Source: Nitrospira sp. SG-bin1
GTDB taxonomy: Bacteria > Nitrospirota > Nitrospiria > Nitrospirales > Nitrospiraceae
Assembly: GCA_002083365.1 (NCBI GenBank)
Contig: LVWS01000044.1
Coordinates: 1-64,000 of the forward strand
Reading direction: 5' to 3'
DNA: 64,000 nt
In this document: piece by piece, positions 28,925 to 36,864 of the stretch
How positions within the stretch are numbered: position 1 is the stretch's first letter
Layout of the letters: every line of letters begins with the position of its first letter
Notes under the pieces: generated by a model
Seen by the model: the letters and a program-made list of their open reading frames with translations, nothing else
Database searches by the model: none
Told to the model about the DNA's origin: nothing
Made by a program: the position numbers and the translations under genes

Positions 28925-29941
28925 ATGGCACAGCATGTCGTGACGATGATTCCGGGCGAAGGCACCGGCCCGGAGATCTGCGAAGCGGTGCGGATGGTGA
29001 TCGACGCCAGCGGCGTCGATATCACGTGGGAATACGAAGACATCGGCCTGGATTGTTTGGAGAAACACGGCACGTTGCTGCCGGATAAGACCATTCAGAA
29101 CATTGCCAAGAACAAAGTGGCGCTCAAAGGTCCGACGACGACACCGATCGGAACCGGGCACAAAAGCGCCAATGTCACGTTGCGAAAGGTGTTCGACCTC
29201 TACGCGAACGTGCGTCCCGTACGTCTGATTCCAGCTTTGAAGCGTCCATGGGACAAACTCGACATTATCAATTTCCGCGAGAACACCGAAGACTCGTACG
29301 CCGCCATCGAACACATGGTGTCGGATGAAGTCGCGCAGTGCTTGAAAGTCATCACGTGGCCTGGTTCGTATCGGATCGCTGACTTCGCCTTGAGCTGGGC
29401 CCGCGAGAATGGGCGGAAGAAGGTCTTTTGTGTCCATAAGGCCAACATCATGAAGATGACGGACGGTCTGTTCCTGGAAGCTTTCCGAGAAGCGGCCAAA
29501 AAGTATCCGGACATCGAGACCGGCGACATTATCGTGGACAACTGTTCCATGCAGCTCGTGCGCAACCCCGGCCAGTTCGACTGCTTGGTGCTGCCGAATC
29601 TCTACGGCGACATCCTCACGGACCTTTGCGCCGGTCTGATGGGCGGCCTTGGATTTGCCCCCGGCGCCAATGTCGGCGACAACTGTGCCATCTTCGAGGC
29701 CGTGCACGGATCGGCGCCGAAGTATGCCGGCATGAAGAAGGTCAATCCGTCCGCTGTCCTGATCTCCGGCGTGATGATGCTGCGCTGGCTGAAGGAGAAG
29801 GACGCAGCCGACCGCATCGAGAAGGCGATGTATGAAGTGCTGACGGAGGGAAAGAAAGTGACCTACGACGTAGGAGGAACCGCCAAGACCGACGAATATG
29901 CGCAAGCGATCATCGACAAGATGAACGCCGCGAGGAAGTAA
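28925..29941 (+). CDS. icd: Isocitrate dehydrogenase
   Basis: 338 residues of the beta-decarboxylating dehydrogenase family. The substrate loop S81-x-N83 (KSANVTLR), the RENTEDSYAAIEH motif and the NLYGDILTDLCAGLMGG signature are present. The coenzyme loop reads HGSAPKYAG, so K266-Y267 occupy the positions that specify NADP in E. coli Icd (K344-Y345), unlike the D-I seen in NAD-type short enzymes. It interconverts isocitrate and 2-oxoglutarate; in an rTCA autotroph it would run carboxylating. Strong SD AAGGGAGG. Co-transcribed with the next gene. Confidence 0.92.
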   Translation: MAQHVVTMIPGEGTGPEICEAVRMVIDASGVDITWEYEDIGLDCLEKHGTLLPDKTIQNIAKNKVALKGPTTTPIGTGHKSANVTLRKVFDLYANVRPVRLIPALKRPWDKLDIINFRENTEDSYAAIEHMVSDEVAQCLKVITWPGSYRIADFALSWARENGRKKVFCVHKANIMKMTDGLFLEAFREAAKKYPDIETGDIIVDNCSMQLVRNPGQFDCLVLPNLYGDILTDLCAGLMGGLGFAPGANVGDNCAIFEAVHGSAPKYAGMKKVNPSAVLISGVMMLRWLKEKDAADRIEKAMYEVLTEGKKVTYDVGGTAKTDEYAQAIIDKMNAARK

Positions 29942-29952
29942 GGGAGGATCCG

Positions 29953-30306
29953 ATGCCGACATATACGGAAACCGCGATTGCGACCAAGAAAAAGAAGGAC
30001 ATCAAGTTGGTGGGCGCCGATCTCTACATCATCACGGATAAAGGGATTCCTAAGTTCACCGACGGCGAATTCGGACCTTTTAAATGTGAATTCATCTCAA
30101 ATAGGGGCACCAAGGTCTGGCCGGGCTTCGTCAGCCCGGATCTCTTGATGGTCAATTGGTACCGGTGCCGTTTTACGGCCACGAAGGATATCAAAGACGC
30201 CGATGTCAGCGAGTTCCTGGTCCAGCTCAGCAAGAAATGGGAATGGTCTGCGGCGCAAAAGCTGTGGAACTACGACGGTGAGGCCGGTTTCAGCAAGGCC
30301 TACTGA
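29953..30306 (+). CDS. Hypothetical protein linked to icd
   Basis: 117 residues, soluble, with a Lys-rich N-terminal stretch (ATKKKKDIKL) and a Trp-rich centre and end (KVWPGF, VNWYRCRF, KKWEWSAAQKLWNYDGEAG). It starts 11 bp after icd with an AGGGAGG Shine-Dalgarno and is followed by a hairpin, so it is the last gene of a two-gene operon. No family was recognised. A role as a regulator or partner of isocitrate dehydrogenase is only inferred from position. Confidence 0.65.
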   Translation: MPTYTETAIATKKKKDIKLVGADLYIITDKGIPKFTDGEFGPFKCEFISNRGTKVWPGFVSPDLLMVNWYRCRFTATKDIKDADVSEFLVQLSKKWEWSAAQKLWNYDGEAGFSKAY

Positions 30307-30320
30307 ATTCTCCTTCTGCC

Positions 30321-30354
30321 AGGGGATGGGCGTTCTCATGAACGCGCATCCCCT
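30321..30354 (+). terminator. Stem-loop after the icd operon
   Basis: AGGGGATGGGCGTTC pairs with GAACGCGCATCCCCT (15 bp, one mismatch) around a 4-nt loop, 14 bp past the stop of the icd partner gene. There is no U-tract, so it may be a transcript-end stabiliser rather than an intrinsic terminator. Confidence 0.6.
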
Positions 30355-30389
30355 CTATCCCCGATTGATGAACCTCCTGCTGGAGGTGA

Positions 30390-30668
30390 TGCACGGCAAG
30401 TCTATTCACCTACAGCCATGAGCATGAACATCAGCACACCCATGCCGATTCTCATGCCGGTATGAAGAATGCCCACACCCATACGCATCAAGACGGATCA
30501 CGGCGCTCATTCGCACCGCCATCAGTGACGCCGATCGTTCTTCGCAAGGATGCTCGCGTTGGTCCCGCCACGTCGACCATCGACAGGTTTCGTGGTAGGC
30601 GTGATCACCGGCCGCCGTCCTGCGTCAACCATCCACTGCCATCGTCCATCTTCTCCATTCATCAATAG
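30390..30668 (+). other. His-rich open frame, possible gene remnant
   Basis: In the 355-bp gap after the icd operon one frame is open from 30390 and reads HEHEHQHTHADSHAG, then NAHTHTHQDG (30417-30491), before becoming basic and ordinary. Such His runs occur in nickel/zinc-binding tails. The only ATG is at 30462, in the middle of the run, and it has no Shine-Dalgarno, so this is likely a fragment of a lost metal-binding protein or chance. Confidence 0.25.
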
Positions 30669-31303
30669 CCCACAGTAAAGCGCCGCCGGACGTGAGCCGG
30701 ACGCTCCGCTTCGTCGAGCATCGCCACGGCAAAATCCTCGATCGAGATCCGGCTCTCGCCGTTCGCATCTCTCAGTAACTGATCCGTTCCAAGCCGAAAC
30801 TGACCGGTCCGTTCACCGGGGAAGAGATCGGCGGAAGGGGACAGAACCGACCATTCCAGACTTGTTTCTTCACGAAGCATGGTCAGAGCTTCACGGGTGG
30901 CAAGCGCCCCTTGTTTGTACTGTTCAGGAAAACCGGGAAGGTCCACGCCCTGCACTCCTGGTTTGACTTCAAGACTGCCCGAGCCCCCCACAAATAACAG
31001 TCGCTTCACTCCGGCTTTCTTCACGCCGTCGATAATGGCTCGTGTCCCCTTGAGCTGGAGATTGTAGATGTCCGGATTGCTCCATCCCGGATTGAAGGCG
31101 CTGATGACGGCATCATGACCTGCCACCAAACGTGCCACGTCGGCAACATCATAGACATCGGCTTTTTGGGCACGGAGCCTCGGATGCGGCGTGAGCCCCT
31201 CCGGATCTCGCACAAGTGCTGTGATCTCATGTCCGCGAGTCAAGGCTTCCCGCAAGATTCCCGAGCCGACAAAACCAGTGGCACCGATCAACGCGATGTT
31301 CAT
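30662..31303 (-). CDS. NAD(P)-binding NmrA/SDR-a5 type protein
   Basis: 213 residues from the ATG at 31303, which places MNIALIGATGFVGSGI at the N-terminus; a longer upstream frame is rejected. The GATGFVG nucleotide-binding motif, VISAFNPGW, GVKRLLFVGGSGSL and the closing RISIEDFAVAMLDE are typical of the atypical SDR group that includes B. subtilis YwnB. These are putative NAD(P)H-dependent reductases or redox sensors. It starts 16 bp after the cyclase gene, in the same operon. Confidence 0.75.
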   Translation of the reverse strand: MNIALIGATGFVGSGILREALTRGHEITALVRDPEGLTPHPRLRAQKADVYDVADVARLVAGHDAVISAFNPGWSNPDIYNLQLKGTRAIIDGVKKAGVKRLLFVGGSGSLEVKPGVQGVDLPGFPEQYKQGALATREALTMLREETSLEWSVLSPSADLFPGERTGQFRLGTDQLLRDANGESRISIEDFAVAMLDEAERPAHVRRRFTVGY

Positions 31304-31319
31304 GATGAATCTCCCTGTT

Positions 31320-31994
31320 TCATGGCTGTGAAGGCTCTCCCTCATTGGACGCACGTGGGCGCAGGATCGCGCGGGCCGGAGCACCGTCACTGCGTTCCAC
31401 ACGGAGCGGGAGGCAGATCAAGTCGTATGGCCCCGGCTCTAAACCCCTGAGATCGAGCCCCTCGATAATCCACACACCAGATTCCAGTAGGACGTGGTGA
31501 GTTTCCGGCCCGTCTTTTTTAAATCCACCGACCGAAAGGTAATCGACTCCAACCGTTCGGATACCACAAGCGACGAGGTAGCGTGCCGCCTCCTGCGAAA
31601 TGTAGACAAAATCTTCCAGAAAATTGTCGGTCTCCCAACAACGTGAGGAGTTTCGGGTCTTGAACAGAATGCGTTCATCGTGATGAATGTGATGAGCCAC
31701 GAGTTCGTCCGACTTAACGGATTCAACATCTTGAATCTCGATGACCCGAGCGGGACCCATCACCGCCGAGAGCGGCATTTCATCGAGACTGAGTCCGGCG
31801 CGGACAAAATGAAGCGGGGCATCCATATGGGTCCCCGTATGTGACCCCAGTGAAAGAACCGAGACATTCGCGTGATCTCCCCGCTCCATATCCTGTGTGC
31901 GCTCGATCCGTACCGGAGGGTTGTCCGGCCAGTGCACCATGCCGGTTCGCAAGGGGATGGAGACATCGATCCAATCTGAAGAAAGGGCTTTCAT
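31320..31994 (-). CDS. Cyclase family metal-dependent hydrolase
   Basis: 224 residues. The metal-binding motif HTGTHMDAP (around residues 52-60) and the downstream GIRTVGVDYLSV and ETHHVLLE (second His cluster) define the cyclase/kynurenine formamidase-like family (PF04199). These hydrolyse cyclic amides, esters or formamides using Zn or Mn. No tryptophan-degradation gene is near, so the substrate is open. A 36-residue reading frame ends 3 bp upstream of its ATG. Confidence 0.8.
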   Translation of the reverse strand: MKALSSDWIDVSIPLRTGMVHWPDNPPVRIERTQDMERGDHANVSVLSLGSHTGTHMDAPLHFVRAGLSLDEMPLSAVMGPARVIEIQDVESVKSDELVAHHIHHDERILFKTRNSSRCWETDNFLEDFVYISQEAARYLVACGIRTVGVDYLSVGGFKKDGPETHHVLLESGVWIIEGLDLRGLEPGPYDLICLPLRVERSDGAPARAILRPRASNEGEPSQP

Positions 31995-31997
31995 CTA

Positions 31998-32108
31998 TCA
32001 CCTCTTGAGGGAGGCGAGCCGGAGAGCCGGCTCGCCGGCCATTCGCTCGAGGCGGGCGTCTTCCGCGAGACGGTGCGCCTCATGGTTGTCGATCTTGGCT
32101 TTGCGCAT
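31998..32108 (-). CDS. Very small basic protein, 36 residues
   Basis: Reads MRKAKIDNHEAHRLAEDARL and ends ALRLASLKR. A GAGGAG Shine-Dalgarno sits 6 nt before the ATG at 32108, and its stop lies 3 bp before the cyclase ATG. It fills exactly the gap between the dehydrogenase and cyclase genes. Charged, probably one amphipathic helix. No family recognised; it could also be a leader peptide for the cyclase. Confidence 0.5.
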   Translation of the reverse strand: MRKAKIDNHEAHRLAEDARLERMAGEPALRLASLKR

Positions 32109-32144
32109 CGTCGATCTCCTCTACAACTGTCCCGCTCATCACAC

Positions 32145-33257
32145 CTAGGCCATCGTGATCACTTCTTTGATTCCTCCGGTGCGTCCTGATACGACGTCCC
32201 GAAAGGCTTCGGCCGGATATCGCCCGGTGATGAGCGACCGGAGGGCCTGGGGCCACCGTCTCATGAACGCTCCAAGGTCTTGAACCGCCGCCGCGAACGT
32301 GTCGCGCCCCGCGTTCACCGTGCCCAGGAGGAGCTGATTCTTCAGTACCAGGTTTTTCATGATGCGATCCGTCTCCACGGGAGCGGGGGCCCGGAGGCGT
32401 GGCACTCCGGTCAGGATGAAGATGCCGTTTGTCCCCAAGACCGTGATCAGCTCAAAGGCGAGCTCGGAGGAGCCCACCGCCTCGAAGACGACATCGATGT
32501 TTCCGATCCGGTTCGCCAGTTGGTCCACCGATTCGGCCTCGGAGGAGACATAGGTCGCGCCGATCGCCGCCGCCACCTCGGCCTTCGGATTCGGGAGCTG
32601 TGAACGAGAGTAGACATAGGTGTTGAATCCGGCGGCCACCAGCGCCATCGCACCGAGCAGCCCGACCGGGCCCGCCCCCAGGACGACCGCATTCGGCGCC
32701 GAACCCACCGGCCTCTCGTGCGGCGGGGGCCAGGTCCAGGGGAGCCGTTGCTGTACGAGCTTCAATTGGGCGATCGCCTTTTCGGCGATAGTGAGCGGTT
32801 CGACCAGCACCGCGACTTCCCGGAGGGCGCGGGGCACGGGGATGAGATATGGCTCCTGCTCGACGACGAATTCGGTCATGAACCCGTGTGTCTCTTTGAT
32901 GCCCCGTTCGGTGAATCCTCCGGTCGAGCAGAAGTCCTGGCGCCCCGCACGGCACGGAAGACAGTGGGCCTCTCGGCATGGGCGTCGCACCATCGCGACG
33001 GCGAGATCGCCAGGCCGATAGTGCGCAACCTCGGGGCCGACCTCGACCACCTCCGCGAGTGATTCATGTCCGAGGACAAGATAGTCGGACCCTTGTGGAG
33101 GGGTGCCATACTCGAACGAGCTGATCTCCTTATCCGTCCCGCACACGCCCACTTCCAACACACGGAGTTTGACGTCAACGGGAGTAACGATTTTGGGCTC
33201 GGGATGGTCGACAATCCGAATGTCCCGCGTTCGTGGTACGACGGCTACGGCTTTCAT
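32145..33257 (-). CDS. Zinc-type alcohol dehydrogenase, glucose 1-dehydrogenase-like
   Basis: 370 residues. Medium-chain dehydrogenase fold with catalytic zinc ligands in GVCGTDKEI and GHESLAEV, a structural-zinc region with C-x5-C-x2-C-x7-C spacing (RRPCREAHCLPCRAGRQDFC), and the nucleotide-binding VLGAGPVGLLGAMAL. The TGGFTERGIKETHGFMTEF stretch is characteristic of archaeal-type glucose dehydrogenases. It probably oxidises an aldose or polyol with NAD(P). Leads the operon with the small protein, cyclase and NmrA gene. Confidence 0.78.
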   Translation of the reverse strand: MKAVAVVPRTRDIRIVDHPEPKIVTPVDVKLRVLEVGVCGTDKEISSFEYGTPPQGSDYLVLGHESLAEVVEVGPEVAHYRPGDLAVAMVRRPCREAHCLPCRAGRQDFCSTGGFTERGIKETHGFMTEFVVEQEPYLIPVPRALREVAVLVEPLTIAEKAIAQLKLVQQRLPWTWPPPHERPVGSAPNAVVLGAGPVGLLGAMALVAAGFNTYVYSRSQLPNPKAEVAAAIGATYVSSEAESVDQLANRIGNIDVVFEAVGSSELAFELITVLGTNGIFILTGVPRLRAPAPVETDRIMKNLVLKNQLLLGTVNAGRDTFAAAVQDLGAFMRRWPQALRSLITGRYPAEAFRDVVSGRTGGIKEVITMA

Positions 33258-33315
33258 GATGAGTCTCTCCCTTATTCATGGTTGTCAGCCGCTCGTTTCT
33301 GGGCGTCTACCGCTC

Positions 33316-34059
33316 TCAAGCCTCTAGGTCCTGATTGGTTTCCCAAATCAACACCTCCGCTCCCATACCGGCGTCCGCCGTCAGGCGTCGAGCACCGGCT
33401 GCGGTGAGACGAACGGCATCGCCTGTCTCCAACGGACCGGCTCCTTCGAGGTCCGCCTTGCCCTTGGCAATGAACAGGTGCACATAGGGCGCATCGGGCA
33501 CCTGCACCGATTCTCCCGGTTTCAGCCGCCCGCCCCAGAGCACGGCCCCCTGTTGCTTGATAGAGATCGCGGCCTTATGGTCACGACCCGAGGCAATAGG
33601 GATCAATCCTCCTCGCTCCAATTCTTGGTTGATGTCCAACTGCTCATAACCAGGATTGAGACGTTCCGTATCCGGCGGCACCCACATCTGAATGAAGTGG
33701 ACCTCTTTGTCGCTCTGGGGGTTCATCTCCGAGTGCCAGATGCCCGTACCGGCGCTCATGCGCTGAGCCAACCCCGGATAGATGATCCCGCTGTTGCCTT
33801 CCGAATCTTTGTGCTCCAGCTCACCGTCGAGCACCCACGTGACAATTTCCATGTCCTGATGAGGATGGGTGCGGAACCCCGTATTGGGCCGCACCACGTC
33901 ATCGTTGCTCACGAGGAGCAGCCCATGATGCGTGTTGCGGGGATCGTAATGGTTAGAAAAGCTGAAGCTATGATGAGAATCGAGCCAACTGATGCGGGTG
34001 TGGAACCGTTGGCTGCTTCGCCTGATATCGACGTGTGGTTGCAATTTCGTTGGCGTCAT
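33316..34059 (-). CDS. Pirin family protein (quercetinase-like)
   Basis: About 247 residues from the ATG at 34059, which has an excellent GGGAGGAA Shine-Dalgarno; an upstream extension is rejected. Bicupin with metal ligands in FRTHPHQDMEIVTWVLDGELEH and the typical MSAGTGIWHSEMNP and QMWVPPD. Pirins bind Fe and some act as quercetin 2,3-dioxygenases or redox sensors. It is divergent from an HxlR regulator gene, which likely controls it. Confidence 0.88.
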   Translation of the reverse strand: MTPTKLQPHVDIRRSSQRFHTRISWLDSHHSFSFSNHYDPRNTHHGLLLVSNDDVVRPNTGFRTHPHQDMEIVTWVLDGELEHKDSEGNSGIIYPGLAQRMSAGTGIWHSEMNPQSDKEVHFIQMWVPPDTERLNPGYEQLDINQELERGGLIPIASGRDHKAAISIKQQGAVLWGGRLKPGESVQVPDAPYVHLFIAKGKADLEGAGPLETGDAVRLTAAGARRLTADAGMGAEVLIWETNQDLEA

Positions 34060-34193
34060 GGCTTCCTCCCTTAAAAGATGCTTGCCGTTGCCGATCGGCA
34101 TTGTCTCGGCTTCCAGGCTGAGATAACATCGATCCGCGAGATGGGAAGAACGCACCATTTGGTAACTATGGATCTTCTCCGTGGAGCTGCCCT

Positions 34194-34493
34194 ATGAAAC
34201 GGATGCCGACGTCCTGTCCCGCTGAAATCACCCTACACGTCATCGGAGAGCGGTGGAAGGTGGTCATCCCCTGGTTCCTGCTTCAAAAGACCATGCGGTT
34301 TTCCGATCTCTTGCACTCCATGAACGGCATCACGCAAAAAATGCTGACGCAGCAACTTAAGGAACTGGAGCGCGACCGAATCGTGCACCGGACCGTGTAT
34401 CCTCAAGTCCCTCCCAAAGTTGAATACTCGCTGACCCCATTGGGTCGCAGCCTCGAACCGATCGTCGAGGCCATGCACCGCTGGGGGGATTGA
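34194..34493 (+). CDS. HxlR family transcriptional regulator
   Basis: 99 residues, a winged helix with the HxlR signature: N-terminal Cys (SCPAEITLHVIGERWK), MRFSDLLHSMNGITQKML and LERDRIVHRTVYPQVPPKVE-type wing, ending YSLTPLGRSLEPI. Members such as HypR and YodB sense electrophiles or quinones through that Cys. It is divergent from pirin across 134 bp, and this region is rich in electrophile-reducing enzymes, which fits a quinone/aldehyde response. Confidence 0.88.
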   Translation: MKRMPTSCPAEITLHVIGERWKVVIPWFLLQKTMRFSDLLHSMNGITQKMLTQQLKELERDRIVHRTVYPQVPPKVEYSLTPLGRSLEPIVEAMHRWGD

Positions 34494-34601
34494 ACGCTCG
34501 GAGAAGGCAGTCCGACCCTTCATGACTCCATCCACGTCCGGTCTGTGACATCGCAAGACGGTGGACAGGACGTCCATGCGGCATGATTGCATAACCAACT
34601 C

Positions 34602-35510
34602 TCAAAACTCGGCAGTGTCCTTCACCGGCAATCCCGCTTCCTCATCCACGCCCAGCGCGACGGCCGCCCAGTCGAGGTCTGCCCGACCTCGCGCGACCGT
34701 CGACAGAAAACGATCGTGCAGCAGGCTCGTCAAGGGCATGGGCATCGTGCTGGCCCCCGCTGTCTGCAAGATCAAGTTGACGTCCTTCAAGCCCAGCGCG
34801 ACTGTAAAGCCGGCAGGCTTGTAGCGCTTTTGCGCGATCGCGTCTCCATAGATCCGGTAGGCAGGGCAGGCGAAGAGGGTCTCGCCGAACAGGGCCGCTA
34901 ATTTAGCCCGATCGATGCCGTTCTTCTCTCCCAACGCCATCGCTTCGGCCAGAGCTTCGATCGCGGCAACCAGGAGGAAGTTCCCGGTCAGCTTGACCAC
35001 GTTGGCCGCTCCCGGTTCTTCCCCGAAGTCGTAGGTGCCTTGCCCCAGCGCGCTCAGGATCGGCTGTACCCGATTCTTGGCGGCTTGCGGACCCGAGAGA
35101 CAGATCCAGAGCTTCCGCTCCGCCGCCGCTTCCGGCCGCCCGAAGACCGGCGCCGCAACGTAAGCGACTTGATACTTGCCGTGGTGTTCAGCGAGACAGC
35201 GCGCGGTCGCCGGGGACACAGTACTCATGGACAAGTGAATACCGTTGGGACCCAAGCGTTCCAGGATTCCTCCTTCGTCGAACACGATGCTTTCCACAGC
35301 CTGATCGTCTGCCAGCATCGTCAGCATGATTCCGCCGCGCTCCGCCGTTTGGACGGGATGATCTACCAGCGTGGCTCCTTGTGCGACCAACGGTGTCGCC
35401 TTCTCCGCCGTGCGATTGTAAATCCGAAGTTGGTAACCGGCCCTAAGGAGGTTGCCGGCGATTGCCCGCCCCATATTCCCCAGCCCGATGAATCCGATGC
35501 GATCAGCCAT
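34602..35510 (-). CDS. 3-hydroxyisobutyrate dehydrogenase-like NAD(P) oxidoreductase
   Basis: 302 residues. Rossmann motif GFIGLGNMGRAIAGNL (residues 6-21), the NRT NADP-type turn after strand 2, STVSPATARCLA (substrate loop), and the catalytic Lys in AANVVKLTGNFLL. This places it in the 6-phosphogluconate-dehydrogenase-like beta-hydroxyacid family (HIBADH, GHB dehydrogenase, GLYR). It probably reduces a small aldehyde acid such as glyoxylate or succinic semialdehyde. It lies 40 bp downstream of the old-yellow-enzyme gene. Confidence 0.82.
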   Translation of the reverse strand: MADRIGFIGLGNMGRAIAGNLLRAGYQLRIYNRTAEKATPLVAQGATLVDHPVQTAERGGIMLTMLADDQAVESIVFDEGGILERLGPNGIHLSMSTVSPATARCLAEHHGKYQVAYVAAPVFGRPEAAAERKLWICLSGPQAAKNRVQPILSALGQGTYDFGEEPGAANVVKLTGNFLLVAAIEALAEAMALGEKNGIDRAKLAALFGETLFACPAYRIYGDAIAQKRYKPAGFTVALGLKDVNLILQTAGASTMPMPLTSLLHDRFLSTVARGRADLDWAAVALGVDEEAGLPVKDTAEF

Positions 35511-35550
35511 CTGTTCTGTTCCTTTATCCTAATAAGCCGCTGCGCACCCT

Positions 35551-36711
35551 CTATTTGTCGCCTGCGCCCTGTGCCGCGACGGCGTGGTGCTCGGCGAAGC
35601 AGCGCTCAAGTCGCGAGAGGTTCACCGGCGAACGGGCCTGGGTGCCTTCCGGAGCGGCCCGCAGATACTGCACCGGCCAGGGGATGGCATGACCCAGCTC
35701 GCGCGCAGCCCGTAGCGGCCAGCAGGGATCACGCAGCATCTCGCGGGCCAGCAGCACGAGATCGGCTTGTCCGGTGCGGATGATGTGATCGGCCTGGGTT
35801 GGTGCCGTAATCAAGCCGATTGTGCCGGTCGGCATCCCGGCCTCGCGCCGGATTCTCTCGGCGAAAGGCGTCTGGTAGCCGGGGCCGACGGGAATCTTCG
35901 CTTGCGGCACGATGCCGCCGGAGGAACAGTCAATGAGGTCCACGCCGAGCGGCCCGAGTTGACGGGCCAGCTCAACCGACTGTTCGAGATCCCACCCGCC
36001 GTCCACCCAATCCGTCGCGGAAATTCGCACGAGCAGTGGGCAGCGCTCGGGCCAGACGCTGCGGACGGCCTCGACCACCTCGCGCACCAGGCGCGTCCGG
36101 TTCTCGAACGACCCCCCGTAGCGATCATGACGACGATTGCTGAGCGGGGAGATAAACTGATGCAGGAGGTACCCGTGCGCAGCGTGAAGTTCCACGACCC
36201 GGAAGCCGGCCTCGCAGGCGCGCCGCGACGCTGCCGCAAAGGCTGCCACCACGGCCCTGATACCCTCCTCGGTGAGCACCTCGGGGACGGCATAACCGTC
36301 GGCAAAGGCCAGTGCGCTCGGCGCCAGCACCGGCCAGCCGCCTTCTGCTTCGGGAACCGCGCCATGGCCGTCCCAAGGACGATAGGTGCTGCCCTTGCGC
36401 CCGGCGTGAGCCAACTGCATCCCGGCGACGCTGCCTTGTTCGTGAACGAAGCGCACAATGCGCGACAACGGTTCGACGTGGTCGTTGCTCCAGAGGCCCA
36501 AATCCTGCGGACTGATGCGTCCCTCCGGCAGAACCGCCGTCGCTTCCGTCAACACCAGACCGGCGCCGCCCACGGCGCGGCTCCCGAGATGCACGAGATG
36601 CCAGTCGGTGGCGAAGCCGCGCTCGCTCGAGTACTGACACATCGGTGAGACGGCCACGCGATTGCGCAGCACCACCCCGCGAAGCGTGAAGGGTTCGAAG
36701 AGATGCGGCAT
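35551..36711 (-). CDS. NADH:flavin oxidoreductase, old yellow enzyme (YqjM/NamA type)
   Basis: 386 residues. FMN TIM barrel with SPMCQYSSERGFATDWHLVH (Cys that tunes FMN in the YqjM class), HAGRKGS, the catalytic HAAHGYLLHQFISPLSN and RYGGSFENR. These enzymes reduce activated C=C bonds such as those of enals, maleimides and nitro compounds with NADPH. AAGGGG Shine-Dalgarno before the ATG. Likely an operon with the HIBADH-like gene; functionally matches the electrophile-detoxification theme. Confidence 0.9.
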   Translation of the reverse strand: MPHLFEPFTLRGVVLRNRVAVSPMCQYSSERGFATDWHLVHLGSRAVGGAGLVLTEATAVLPEGRISPQDLGLWSNDHVEPLSRIVRFVHEQGSVAGMQLAHAGRKGSTYRPWDGHGAVPEAEGGWPVLAPSALAFADGYAVPEVLTEEGIRAVVAAFAAASRRACEAGFRVVELHAAHGYLLHQFISPLSNRRHDRYGGSFENRTRLVREVVEAVRSVWPERCPLLVRISATDWVDGGWDLEQSVELARQLGPLGVDLIDCSSGGIVPQAKIPVGPGYQTPFAERIRREAGMPTGTIGLITAPTQADHIIRTGQADLVLLAREMLRDPCWPLRAARELGHAIPWPVQYLRAAPEGTQARSPVNLSRLERCFAEHHAVAAQGAGDK

Positions 36712-36832
36712 GGTCCAATCCCCTTTCTTTCAGCAGCAACGCGATCCGAACGGACAGGTGGGTCGCGTCGTGCTCATGGCGCTAGGGATCTTAAGCTTGC
36801 TCGCCATCGTCATCCTCCTTGCATTCGGCTGA
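36710..36832 (+). CDS. Possible 40-residue single-span membrane peptide
   Basis: A short plus-strand frame between two minus-strand genes. The N-terminus is polar (MVQSPFFQQQRDPNGQVGR) and the C-terminus is a strong membrane helix (VLMALGILSLLAIVILLAFG). Third positions are GC-rich as in real genes here. Against it: no good Shine-Dalgarno and a start that overlaps the OYE start codon, whose promoter must also lie here. Confidence 0.33.
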   Translation: MVQSPFFQQQRDPNGQVGRVVLMALGILSLLAIVILLAFG

Positions 36833-36864
36833 GACGTGAGCGGATCCGTCTTGCCCGTCCATTC

